Shown: in pieces, positions 36,445 through 48,156 of the stretch
Layout: every line of letters begins with the position of its first letter
Numbering within the stretch: position 1 is the stretch's first letter
Assembly: GCA_029379385.1 (NCBI GenBank)
Contig: CM055615.1
Location: forward strand, 1,116,001 to 1,180,000
Source of the DNA: Quillaja saponaria
Taxonomy: Eukaryota > Streptophyta > Magnoliopsida > Fabales > Quillajaceae
Length of the DNA stretch: 64,000 nucleotides
Reading direction: 5' to 3'
Notes under the pieces: generated by a model
Told to the model about the DNA's origin: nothing
The model's database searches: none
Seen by the model: only the letters and a program-made list of their open reading frames with translations
Translations under genes and position numbers: made by a program

Positions 36445-39400
36445 TCATAGGAAATCCATGGGACCCTCCCAATCATCTTGGGCATCCGAATCTCTTGGAT
36501 AGGGTTTCTGGCCACCAAAACTTCTTCTTGACCTTCTACGGTGATCAGATCTAGCAGGTCTTTCAAAGTCTGAATATTCTTCAAGCTCATCTATAGAAGT
36601 TCCAACATTCTGGTTTCCCAGCAAACCCTGGTAAAAAGCATAACACAACAACTGACTGAGTACAGAGTTATGCATGCATCAAAACTAAAAAAAACGATCT
36701 TGAATTTATAAGCTTCACGGAAGGCAGATAAAATAGCACAAGCTAACGCTTCTATTGACACTAAAAGTACCTTTGAAATTCTCTGTATGCGTGAAGCTGC
36801 AGCTTCATGCACAACGACTGCATCAGACACAACTTCCAGCACATCCTCAACAAGCAGAGCATAGGTACTCACCTAAAGTCATGGCAAGCTAGTTGCAATT
36901 GAAATTGTACACTAAACACTCCCATAAGAAGCACATACGGGATAAAAAAGATTAAAAGTTACAGTGACTAAAGAAGCAGGAAAAACTTAAATGCAAATTC
37001 ATGAAATTCCTAAAAGAAGCTAGAAACCTACCAAACTTGATGGAATGATTGAGATTCCAAATGAATCAAGCTCAAGTGCTTCAACAGCCCCAGAATTAAT
37101 GTTGAAAGTGTAACCCCGGACCTAGAAAATTAACATTTCAATGATTTTATGTCTTCATAATAGATAAAACCTCAAAATAGTGGTGGAAAACATAGAATCA
37201 CCTTCCCAATATTCCGTCGACCTGGTGTTACAACTTTATATCCTACCTAACAAACATGACAAGTTAAGATCCCAAAGTTTAGATTGTTAATATATGATTA
37301 CAATTTGTAAGCAAGCCTCTAAGTGGGATGTGGGTTGAAGGGGGAGAGGGAAAAAAATCCTGAAATAAATCTGGTAGAATGAAAATCTGCCAATTTACTT
37401 CCAGTGACAATTAATCTAAAAAAGATAAAATCTTTATGATGGACTTTAGCAGATATAAAAAGTACATATAACTGATACTGATCTTAGTCACCTATTGGAA
37501 CATCAGTATTTCCATTTTAATGAATACTATTGAATCAACTATAACATGCAATACCATACAAAATTGAAAGAACCCAAATTAGTGATGCCTTGTACCATAA
37601 TCCTACATGTTAGTGGTGGTCCCATTAAATGTTTCAATTGGACTTAGCCAATCAGCAATGCCAAGTTTTTTAAAAGTAAATAAGGCTCCTCATTTAAAAA
37701 AATAATATTGCTGGAGCAGTTCGATTCAACATAAAGCTAAAAATCTCAAGTTAGATCCATATGCACAACAATGAGATCATTTTCAATTCCAATTATGATA
37801 TTCACATAATTAAGAGACAGTAGCAAGAAGACACTTTCAGTATTAAACACTACCAGCTTAAGCAACAAGAATAGTACATTGCAGTCCTTGTATAACATCG
37901 TCTCACAAAGTATGAAAGTCTGCTCACCAATTCAGAAACAGCACTAAAATTTTGGTAACTGGAATCTTGTATTAGAAGGAAAATTTAATTATAAATCTTG
38001 TTTGGGAAACTAATGTGGTCATCGCCACATTACAAAAAAGGAAAATAATGGGTTACTATTGTATCGTACGCATTGTGCCAGCAAAATGAATCTGCAGCCC
38101 ACTCACCCAATTGGCCAATAAAAGAAAATGAGAACAACATGCAGTAAATTTATGCCTGACTACCAATGGATATCCTAAAAGGTTACTTATTTGATTGAAG
38201 TTATAGATTGGACCTACCAGCGTCTCCAGTCCAACCATTTGAAATTCACTCTCTATAACACTCTCATCCTGGACAAGGACAACGTCACCAACCTGAAATT
38301 ATAACAAATTTTAAACAATAAGTAGTGAACCACAAACAAGAAGATGGAAGCAAGAACGAAAGTAAACCACATGTTCATGCAGGAGTCCATACATATACAA
38401 AAAGTTCAACAAAATAATTCAACAAAATTAGCATCAGAACTCACATGCACATACATAGCACCTCCATGCCTCAAGGATCAAAACACTTAGAAGAGTTAAA
38501 TAAGCATTTTGGGAGCAACCCATTTAATTTCATCATTATCCTAAACCAAGTCATGTCTCTTCCATTGATGAAGTAACGACGGAATATATATGAGAAAGAA
38601 AAGATAAAACAAGAATGCTTATCTTCTGAGACAGTAGAAATCGCAAAGGATAAAGTACAAATCTTGGTTCCAGATTTCTACCTTGCTGACATCTTCAAGA
38701 AGAAACCTTTCTGATTCCCCAGAGAGCAAGTTCGGCCTCACTTCTATCAATAATACCATCCACTGGAGAAAGAAACTAATCATAATAAATGAAGAACTCT
38801 ATTGATGGATAGCAGTAATAAAAACATAGTCAAATGAGAACTGTGGAGATTGTAATTTCTAAGTCTGGAGTAGGGTTTGCTCTCTATAATCCTAGCAAAA
38901 TACTCATGAATGTAAAATGGATCCAACTCCATATAATTATATTTAAGAAGAAGCTTATCAACTTACGGAGTTAGTGTCTACCCAAAGCTGTGAGATGAAG
39001 CCTAAGCTAAGAGCAGACTGAATGCTAATCACTTGCTTTGCCAGAAAACTGGTCCTTCTCATTACTTGCCTACTTCTTCGGGGTACTTTACTACTAAATC
39101 TCTCGAATTCCTCCTCCGATTTCAAATCAACACCATCTTTGCCGCCAAGAATTCCGACCAAATCTTCGCCTTCTACACTTTTCCCGCCTCTTCTATTTGG
39201 ATTATCATCCCCAACACCAGAATTCAATTCGACATAATCTGATTCTGATGAAACTGCTGCATTACCATTGAGACTGACAGCATCTAATTGGGTGGAACCA
39301 TTTCCACTCTGCTTTTCTAAATTCATTTCAAGATTTACCATATCTGTGTCCCCACGGTTTATTCTCAGGTCAAGATTCTTTTCCGCTTTGTCCTTAAACC

Positions 39401-39662
39401 CTAATTCCTCAGACCCCATCATCCCCCAGCTCCGTCCTGCCCTTGCGCTTGGTCCCACAGAAAAACCGCTAGAAACCAGTGACCCATCATTTCTATCATT
39501 TGTACGTCCTGAAATATGGGCATTCAGTAGCTGAAGAGACAAATGAGCATGAAGTTTCAGCTTAGGTTCGTTTCTAGGCTTATAATTGAAAACGGGCGAA
39601 AACGGTCGTTGAGTTTGGCCAACGGAAATGGCTACAAGGGTTGGAGCAAGACTGTCACTCAT
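36445..39662 (-). CDS. PRC-barrel domain protein, probably plastid, 7 exons
   Basis: Exons 39662-38967, 38762-38682, 38292-38218, 37246-37202, 37121-37032, 36872-36771 and 36627-36445 total 1272 bases, 423 residues; every intron is GT-AG and most are phase 0. The first exon encodes a Ser/Arg/Asn-rich N-terminus of roughly 190 residues typical of a plastid-targeting and linker region, then a basic RRSRQVMRR stretch. From about residue 205 come two PRC-barrel-like repeats: AKQVISIQSALSLGFISQLW onward, and GYKVVTPGRRNIGKVRGYTF onward, ending with SRIQRISKGLLG. The C-terminus is Arg/Asp-rich and ends GPMDFL. Proteins of this build occur in plants and cyanobacteria. The biochemical role is not known to me. 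The gene is head-to-head with the S6 kinase gene, about 0.9 kb from the latter's probable transcript start. Confidence 0.88.
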
Positions 39663-40508
39663 GGTCTAGTGCTGCAAAATTCTGGGCTTCGAAGCACATC
39701 AGATTGAAAGCTTTTCGACTCACCTCACTGCGATTGTACAGGCCAAAATTGGTCTGGGTTCAGTCGAGATTTCCTTTTCTTAATATAAATTAGGTCTGGG
39801 TTCAACGGCTCAGATAGTTAGATCTACCATTTAATTTTTTTTAAATTAATATAAATTAAACTAGTCCTATTACACGGTTTTTTCAAATTTACTCTCAGAA
39901 TCTATGCAAATAGCCACTCAGCTAACCCTAAGGGGTTAAAAAGCTTTTTTCATATAAATAGTCTCAAATAAAAGTCAAATTTGACCGAGGTAAATTACGT
40001 TTATTGGTGGACAACTTGATTAGATAGTAAGAGACTTTTACATGGTATACAACACTAGTTTGTCATATCGAATCCGAAACAGATTTCTGTAAGTCATGTC
40101 TATTTAAACTTAAAAATAATTAAATTAATATTTAGTTTCACATTTAAATTTAGTAAATATACATAATAGGATCTAGTATAAGTTGATTTGGTGAATTTTA
40201 ACCGACGTACCATAATTCACCTCATTCTTTCCAATATTTTTTTTAATGGATAACTTTATCTATGTAGCAGCTAATAATATCTATTAGGTTTAAATTTCAA
40301 AATTTATCAATGTGCAATATTTTTTTATTTAATTGCAACTTTTAGATAAATTAGTAGTGCGAATAACCGAATATTGTTTTTGTTTGGGCAATGTTGTTAA
40401 ACGAATATTGCGAAGCCAAATCCGAAAAGCATATTCCAAATTCCAATCAGAAAGCACGAGTCCAAATTTTAAGCATTAAAAACAATCTGTAGACCAATCT
40501 AACGACGG
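39663..40508. other. Intergenic spacer between divergent PRC-barrel and S6 kinase genes
   Basis: Holds the upstream region of the minus-strand PRC-barrel gene and of the plus-strand S6 kinase. AT-rich between 39830 and 40400. No open frame of note. Confidence 0.5.
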
Positions 40509-40566
40509 CACGTGTTAGGCGCGAAAACAAGCATCAATTCCAATTTTATTAGTACAGCTATATAAG
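40509..40566 (+). promoter_or_regulatory. S6 kinase core promoter: G-box and TATA box
   Basis: A CACGTG palindrome lies at 40509-40514 and CTATATAAG at 40558-40566, a normal spacing for a proximal G-box and TATA box. Transcription would start near 40590-40600, in a CT-rich stretch. A leader exon ending CTTTCAG|GTTCTC near 40651 would then be spliced to a second exon whose acceptor may be AATTCAG at 41559. The leader intron is inferred. Confidence 0.55.
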
Positions 40567-41641
40567 TGGCGACGCGACTCTTTCCTTCCCGGATTCGTGA
40601 AAAGACGCCCGCCAGCCATCCACCAATCGCTCTTCTCAGCAACCTTTCAGGTTCTCACTATTCTCTTTTCAGGTCGTTTCTCCGGTATATTTTCGTTTGT
40701 TTCCTTAGAAGTATTTGAAACAATACGCCAATCCTAATTGCAGAGATTCGTAATTTTAGCCTAGTCTGGAATTCCGAATTCTATGTTTTTCGTTTTTTTA
40801 ATGAAAGAATTTTGACTACATACATTGTTATGATTAATACCGAAATAGAGAACCAATATCGAATTTTCTAAGCTGAAGAGAACTGCTCTGGTCAATTATA
40901 TTATGTTTTATCTTTAGTCTTTTCACTTTTGGGTCGTTGTGCACATCTCGTTTTTGGTTGTCCTGTGATTTTATAAGTCTACTACTAATATCTTGATTCC
41001 TTGTGAATAACGTTGGGTTTTGGTTGTAATTCTTTTGTTTTGTTGAAATCAATTCGAGGTAAGAAATATATTTAATCTGGAATTTAAGATTCAATACATG
41101 TTATTGCCTACTGTTTGTGTTGATTTTTTGGCTTAATCTTACTATATTCTAATCTAACATATCTGAGATATTTATGTATATATATATATGCACATCCTCA
41201 TGAATGATTTTGACAATGCCTAAGCGAAATTGCTAGCCACCTCTAAAAGTGAGACAAAAGAGAGAAAACAGTATATGAAGAGAAACTAAATAGGGTTCTA
41301 TAGTTACGGTGTTAAATCAATTGACCTAAGAGTCAGTTAATAATCTACTTATGGTTGTGTATCTGATTTTAATTTTATTTTACTGATCTGAAAATGCAGA
41401 TTAACAATTTGATCTTCATGAGTTCTACAACCACTGAGGCATCCGTCGTTTCCTGTGAATCGGGAAACAAGAACATCATCTTCTTTTGGATTTTGCTCAG
41501 CTTATTGCCAAAGTATTTGGGTACTCCATTTGCATACATAAATTTCCTAATAATTCAGGCTGTTGATAGGAGTCCATCAGCAGTACAGCAGTGATCAATA
41601 CGGTCTTCTGCATATCCAGATATTGAATCTTTGCTTTATAC

Positions 41642-41677
41642 ATGGTAAAATGGTTTCCTCTCCGTTTTCTGGTTTGA
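41642..41677 (+). promoter_or_regulatory. Upstream ORF overlapping the S6 kinase start codon
   Basis: An ATG at 41642 opens an 11-codon frame that ends in TGA at 41675-41677, overlapping the main ATG at 41650 in another frame. The upstream ATG has T at -3 (weak), the main ATG has A at -3 and G at +4 (strong), so leaky scanning would be needed for kinase synthesis. Whether this part is in the mature leader depends on the leader splicing. Confidence 0.55.
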
Positions 41678-43344
41678 CCAAGACCTGCATGTCCAAACCA
41701 ATCCAGACCCAGATACTTTTTCCCGTGAATCTCACAGATACTGTTGGCACAGATCATATTGAGCTAGATTTCTCTGATGTGTTTGGTCCAGTTTCAGTCC
41801 CTTCCCCAAGAGAAGGGAATTGTGGAGATTCTGGTAATACTGATCCCATAGAAGATACGAGTGAGCTCATTTATGATGATCCAGTTGTCATTTACAGCCG
41901 ATCACATTCTTTGGTTGGCCCCTCTTCTTGTGTTAGTCAATCATTGAAGCTCAACAAGCTCACCATACATGAGGTGGAGGATGCAGTAGAACAGATAGAA
42001 CAAGCCACTGGAGAGGCCATTGAAGAAATTCTATCTTCCACTGATAATGATATCATCGAGAAACCTTTTGAATATGTTGATGGAAATTTCATGAAGGTCC
42101 AGAGTGTGAGCATCAATGATTTTGAGATTTTGAAGGTTGTTGGGCAGGGTGCATTTGCAAAAGTATATCAAGTCAGGAGAAAGGGTACTTCAGAAATATA
42201 TGCAATGAAGGTTATGCGGAAGGACAAGATTGTGGAGAAGAATCATGCTGAATACATGAAAGCTGAGAAAGATATTTTAACAAAGATAGAGCATCCCTTC
42301 ATCGTGCAGCTCAGATTTTCTTTTCAAGTAATTTTTACCAAATTCAAATTATTGAAGTTTTGTGCTAGTTGCACTTATAATTATTATGATTGTCAACCAT
42401 GAGCATTCCCCCTAAGGTGCTGATACAGATATAGTGGATGTGTTTTCCCTATTAGTTGCTTGTAAGGCACTCATTCTGCTACTTTGTTACATCTTGACAC
42501 CTTTGATAAACAAACAAATAAATAATATAGCAGACAAAACCTACATAAGAAGAATTGTTTTTAAACTAATTAGTTTTGAAATTATGTACGGTACATATAC
42601 TCAATCTTTTCAAACATTAATACTTTCTCTTAGTATTTAGTGGTTAGTAACTCATTTAAACATTTCCACTGTTATTAATGTAATTGATGCTATTACAAAA
42701 TGTATTTAATATTCTTAGGCTAATATTAAATTTGTGTCTGATCTATTTGGTAACAAATAGTCTCTTTGCAGTGCTACTAAGTTTTTCTTGTTTGTATTAG
42801 TTTTGAAGTATTCTTCTCCAATAGTAAACTCTCAATGGTGTTTTTAATTGATTTTGTCATAATTAAATCATGTTAACTGATTATTAGTTTAGCATACATA
42901 TTATTCAATATGTTGTTGACTAAATTAATTTTGCATTTTTTGTTTATGTTTCATATCTGTCTCTGGATGTTATATTTATGGCTCTGTAGTGATATATAGT
43001 GATTTTGAGTTTCTTACGTCTACATTTATGTTTTTCCCCTTTCTTAATAATTTTTTTCTTTAGCAGCAACATACTTTTAATCATGATCAACCTTTTATTC
43101 AAGTTCTTTATAATTATAATCCTACCTCTTGTTATGAAGCCCATGACCTGAATTTGGAAATTCTCTGTCAACAGACTAAATATCGATTGTATCTTGTGTT
43201 GGATTTTGTTAACGGGGGTCACCTCTTCTTTCAACTCTACCACCAAGGTCTATTCAGGTAAACTTGATTTGGATATCTGGTCATTTTAGAATCATCCGGT
43301 AAAGAAACTAATTAATATTTAGTTTTCTTATTGGGTTCCTTAGT

Positions 43345-43379
<35 letters not shown>

Positions 43380-45147
43380 TGTGTGAAATTCTCAGAGAGG
43401 ATCTAGCACGCATATATGCTGCAGAAATTGTTTCAGCCGTATCTCATCTACATGCAAATGGAATAATGCATAGGGATCTCAAGCCTGAGAACATACTACT
43501 GGGTGCTGATGGCCATGTATTCTCTCTCTATAGCCCTCTCCCACAGCCAAATTCACACGTGCACCCATTCTCACTTTTGTCACTGCAGAACACTGAAGAT
43601 AATCTAGTTAGGTTTATTTGTTGATTAATTAGGTCATGTTGACTGATTTTGGCTTGGCAAAGCAATTCGATGAGAACACAAGATCTAATTCCTTGTGTGG
43701 CACAGTAGAATATATGTCACCAGAAATTATTCTTGGCAAGGGCCATGATAAGGCTGCTGACTGGTGGAGCGTGGGAATTCTACTGTTTGAGATGCTTACT
43801 GGAAAGGTAGTTTTCTAATCTACTACTTATCTCTATTGACTGGTGGTTGTTAGATATTCAAAATTTCATTGTTTTTTCAGTTAGTGGAATAATATTGAAA
43901 TTCAGGGTGTGTGATTAAAGAGTAAAATCATTCAATAAGCTGCGTGAGAGTTCAGCTAAATGTTTGTATTCTCTAAAAGCTACTTATTTGGAGGTTTATT
44001 GCAGGCACTCACAGATGCCTCAAAACTATGCTACTATAATTCTATTCATTGTCTATGACTTAATATTATTTCTTGAAGATTTCTTTCTGAAAAAGCACAA
44101 TTATTATTGATACTTTCGTGTTGTACTGTGAAGGAGTTTCTGAAATAGATGGTTTACAAGTCATTTTTACTTCATCATATCATGCTTATATAATTTTGTC
44201 AAATTTTTACCGCATATATGTCCTTGGAAACTGATATTGCAGTAATCCTTTTGGAATAAGAAAGAAAATTTTGTTTTGTTCTGTTTCTGCAGCCCCCTTT
44301 TAGTGGTGGGAACCGTGAGAAAATCCAGAAGAAGATAGTAACAGACAAGATGAAGCTGCCAGCATATTTGTCTAGTGAAGCACATTCTCTGTTGAAAGGG
44401 GTAATTATTGGACTGAGATAAAAGATGTTTTCTGTTCTTTATTTATGGTACAATTGGCACAACTTTTTCCTAATATAATTATCATTTAAAATTACTGTTA
44501 TTTGGCATATTTCTTACTTACGATCTAATCTTCAACATGTTCAATTTTGGTATCCCTGTTTATGTTATAACTTTCAAAGGAGTCTGAATTTGAAATATTC
44601 ATTTGACTTTTCTTGTGCTAATGGCCTGCAGCCATACTTATTCTTTCTACCCGATGGGAAAAGACTGCTGTTAATTTGGTGTTGTTGATTAGAGTGGTGA
44701 AGTGGTTGCCTCTGTTATGACATTACAATGCTAAAGAAATTTTGTATTTGTTATAAATTGTCAACAACTACATTTACTACTATTTGAGCTGTCGCTAAAT
44801 TTGATGTGTTGTGATTGTTATGGTTAAGATGGTTACCGTTGTTGCAGCTGCTGCAAAAGGATGCAAGCAAGCGCTTAGGAAGTGGAAACATGGGAAGTGA
44901 GGAAATCAAGCACCATAAATGGTTCAAGTCAATCAGTTGGAAAAAATTGGATGCTCGGGAAGTCCAACCAAGCTTTCGGCCTGAAGTTGCTGGGAAGCTT
45001 TGTGTTGCTAACTTTGACAAGTGCTGGACTGACATGGCACTTGTGGACTCTCCAGCTGCCAGTCCAAATGGTGGCAATCCCTTTAAGGACTTCACTTATG
45101 TGAAGCCTGCAGCCTCTTTTCTTCAGAGGAATAGCCCCTCTTGGTAG
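41650..45147 (+). CDS. S6K: Ribosomal S6 kinase (AGC family), TOR pathway, 6 coding exons
   Basis: Ser/Thr kinase that acts downstream of TOR and PDK1 and phosphorylates ribosomal protein S6. Exons 41650-42327, 43175-43257, 43396-43516, 43633-43806, 44293-44400 and 44848-45147 total 1464 bases, 487 residues. The N-terminus has a TOS-like motif (DFSDVFGP, near residue 41) and the plant S6K block [13 protein letters not shown]. The kinase domain runs from about residue 158 ([10 protein letters not shown]) through YAMKVMRK, the HRDLKPEN catalytic loop, DFGLAK and the PDK1 activation-loop site TRSNSLCGT to ASKRLG. The AGC C-terminal tail ends FLQRNSPSW. The third glycine of the P-loop is Ala. The hydrophobic-motif phospho-site, Thr in Arabidopsis S6K by my alignment, would be Ser followed by Pro. 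A T32 run (43347-43378) stands just before exon 3. The ATG at 41650 starts MVSS, as in the Arabidopsis protein. Confidence 0.95.
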
Positions 45148-46073
45148 CTGTTAGGAATAAGCCCCTTCTGCTGATTAGGTGTGAGTTTGTTTGGTTTGTG
45201 AGAGAGGAGACATGATACGTCTTGTTTCTTGGTTTTCATTGAGGCAGATTCTTTCATATTTCGTTTAAGGGTACATAGTTTCCTTCTGTTTCGATCTCAT
45301 CCTATTTCTTCCTGCTTTCATTTGTGTGCTTTGTTTTTTTGGCAATTATGTATCATGGCTTGAGACATTAGGTATATGTTACAACTTACAAGCATTCCAA
45401 CATGTGATGAATTTAATCTGTTTTTCTTAATTTTTTACCATGCCCTATTTTTATGTTTAATTCTTGTAAAAAGATGAGTGGGAAATGTTTTTTGGTTTCA
45501 TCATTTTGACCTCATTTTTATGTATTTAGTCCAGATTTAAGAAAACTTGAGGTCAAACATCTACAAAATAGAGCTGAAGTGCAGTCTCTGATTATTTTTG
45601 CAGTTGAACGGTCCGGATCTGTTTGATATGTATTTGGCTGGGATTGTGCTCCTACAAATGGCAATACCAACCTTAAGGTCCAAGATTCAAAACTACAGCT
45701 GGTCTAAAGAATATCAATGTGGAAATAAGAACGTACAGATATTATTTGAACTAATGGAGAGAGTACTCGCTTAAGGAGATGGGGTACTGACTTCCCATTG
45801 CATACAGAAGGAAGAAAGGTGTAGACTCATGTTGTAAAATGACATTCAGGTGGCAGGCTTAATAGCATAACCATATGATAGAGAAACCATTTACAATATT
45901 AATCAAACAAGTCCGTAATTGAACTCCCACATTTTTATTTTTATTTCTCTTCTGGTTTTCTCGGTAGTGTGCTTCCCAAACTCAAGTCAATACTAACATA
46001 TCCACAACATGAAAGCTTTGCATGTGTTTAAGACCATATCATGGCATTAAATGTTATACAAATTAACACACTT
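45148..46073. other. Convergent 3' spacer between S6 kinase and mannanase genes
   Basis: Both flanking genes end into this region, which must hold two 3' untranslated regions. No open frame or repeat of note. Confidence 0.55.
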
Positions 46074-48156
46074 TTATAGCTCATCGTGATAGAGGATTGT
46101 CTCCAGTGCATTTTTCTTCTTACAACCCCAATGGCACTTCCAAGAACACACGGAGTTGAACATGGCTAGTCTAATGGATTGAAGTGCTATGATGTTTGAT
46201 GTTGAAGGGGACTTTGATATAACAATTGCATACCCATCATCCATATAATCTGTCCCTTGAGGAAAAACTTGCCACAAAAGGCTCCCAGCACCACTCCCTC
46301 CTTTCTTTGTAGAATTTAGAAGGGTCTTGTACACAGTGCTTATAAGGGTGTCCCTGAATGATGAATTGTAGCCTGGGTCTTTTGTAGACACACCAAACTC
46401 AGCAAAGATAACTGGCATTCCAAGATACTTTTCAGCATCTTCTATGTGAGCTTCCATCCAAGATTTTGTAAATTGGACATGGGTATCCGAAATTGCTTGT
46501 GAAATCCTTCATCCATGAATTTACTTCTTAATCAGAGGCTGCCAGTTCCAAATATATGATTAAGGAGAATTATTAATGGTGAGGGAGACCTACCAAGAGT
46601 CTGCATAGATGTGAACAGAAGCAAAATCAACACCAAGAACCTGGTGGTTCCTAATAAAATCAGTTCCAACTTGTTGAGCATATGTATTTGGGTTGAATTG
46701 AACTCTGTTAGGTGTTGAAGGACCATAAAATCCTTCCAATCCGATCTCCACCAAGTGCTTTGGATCAATGCTCTTCACAAACACTGCCATTTCTTCTATC
46801 CAATTCTATAGCACATGTTTGATTACATTAATATGTGATGATCAAGAAGAGGAATAAACATAGTTGCATAGAACAGTCTGATATGGTTCTTACTTCATAG
46901 ACAGATTATACTTCCTTTCATTAATGCCGAATTTCCAACAGAGACATACCTGTAATTTATCACCTGAGGGATCTGATGAGCATCGAGGCTCGTTCATCAG
47001 TTCCCAAGCAAAAATTGTTGGGTCTTCCTTATAAGTAATATTTGTGAATGTATTAACTCTGTTAAGCACCGCCTACATACAGAAAATATTGAAAAGAAAA
47101 TTAGTCTTGAATTGAGAGAAAAAGGAGAAGGACCACTACCATGCAAGTCTTCAGGAATTGATCAGCGCAGCACTTGCCTTAACATGGGCCTTATAGTATC
47201 TTCTCAGAGTTGGATGGGAGAAGAAGTCATCATCAGACGTCAAGTTAAGGCCAGCATCTTTCCCCCATTTCACATATTGTGCTTTGCCTCCATATGCTTC
47301 CCAGTTGTTAGTCAATGATAATATGAGCCTGATTTTGTACTTCTTGGCTTCACTTACCACAAAATCCAAGGCCTGTGACTCCAACAATCAGATCAAGTTA
47401 ACATGAGAAGTGAGCATAACCAACAAGTTCAAATCATATGTAATAGATGGCTTGTTCTGTTTTTTAGTTTCACTCAGCTTATAATTGAAGGATTTTGATA
47501 TACTAAGGAAGAAATTAAGATAAGATCACGGAATCTAACAAGCAGTTGAAGAGTACCTTGAAGACTTCTTCATCATAAACTGCTTGAGATTTCTGAAGAG
47601 CCCGCCATTGGCCGTCATTGAATGCCCAAGTCCTACAAACTGTGAGACCAACTGAAGCTGCTTCTTTGAACACCTCACTGACCTTTCCTCTAGTAGAATC
47701 ATCCGCAGCAAACACCATCAACCAGTAAGTGTTGAAACCATTCACATAAAAAGGTTCGTCATTAACCACAAACTGGTTTCCTTTCTTCTCCACCATTTGC
47801 CACGCATCATCTTCCATGTCCCCCATTTTATCAATCCTTAAAACATGTATCAATGAAAACATAAGATGTAAATGCCAAAAAATTATATACAAATAACCAA
47901 ATAGTTTGTGTCTATACACCATAAATATGGGTAAATATTTGCATGCATAAATGAATATGAATAGAAAAGTAAAGGTGGGGGGTCCTAAAGATATATACCC
48001 ATAACTTCTGATAGAATATGCTAAATTATTCACAGCTTCCTCTACTACTGTTTCAAGTTGTTCATCTCCACTAGCACCAATTATAGTGGAACTTGAGCCT
48101 TCAATTAGAGTAATTAAAACTATCACCAAATAACTAATATGTAATTGGAAATTTCT
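46074..48156 (-). CDS. MAN: Mannan endo-1,4-beta-mannosidase (GH5) with C-terminal HDEL; 5' end unresolved
   Basis: Hydrolyses internal beta-1,4-mannosyl bonds of cell-wall mannans. Exons: 48156(?)-47999, 47836-47557, 47372-47178, 47072-46950, 46805-46594, 46506-46074; in phase throughout, about 466 residues. The catalytic acid is in WELMNEPR (exon 4) and the nucleophile Glu in VIFAEFGVS (exon 6); [10 protein letters not shown] and [14 protein letters not shown] mark the GH5 plant group, closest in my memory to Arabidopsis MAN1. Exon 1 encodes a hydrophobic signal-like run ([13 protein letters not shown]) but has no ATG between an upstream in-frame TGA (about 48181) and the exon, so either a further exon carries the start or it has been lost. 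The next possible ATG, 47826, would remove the signal peptide. The intron after 47178 has a GC donor (AAG|GCAAGT). The last four residues are HDEL, an ER-retention signal. Confidence 0.92.
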
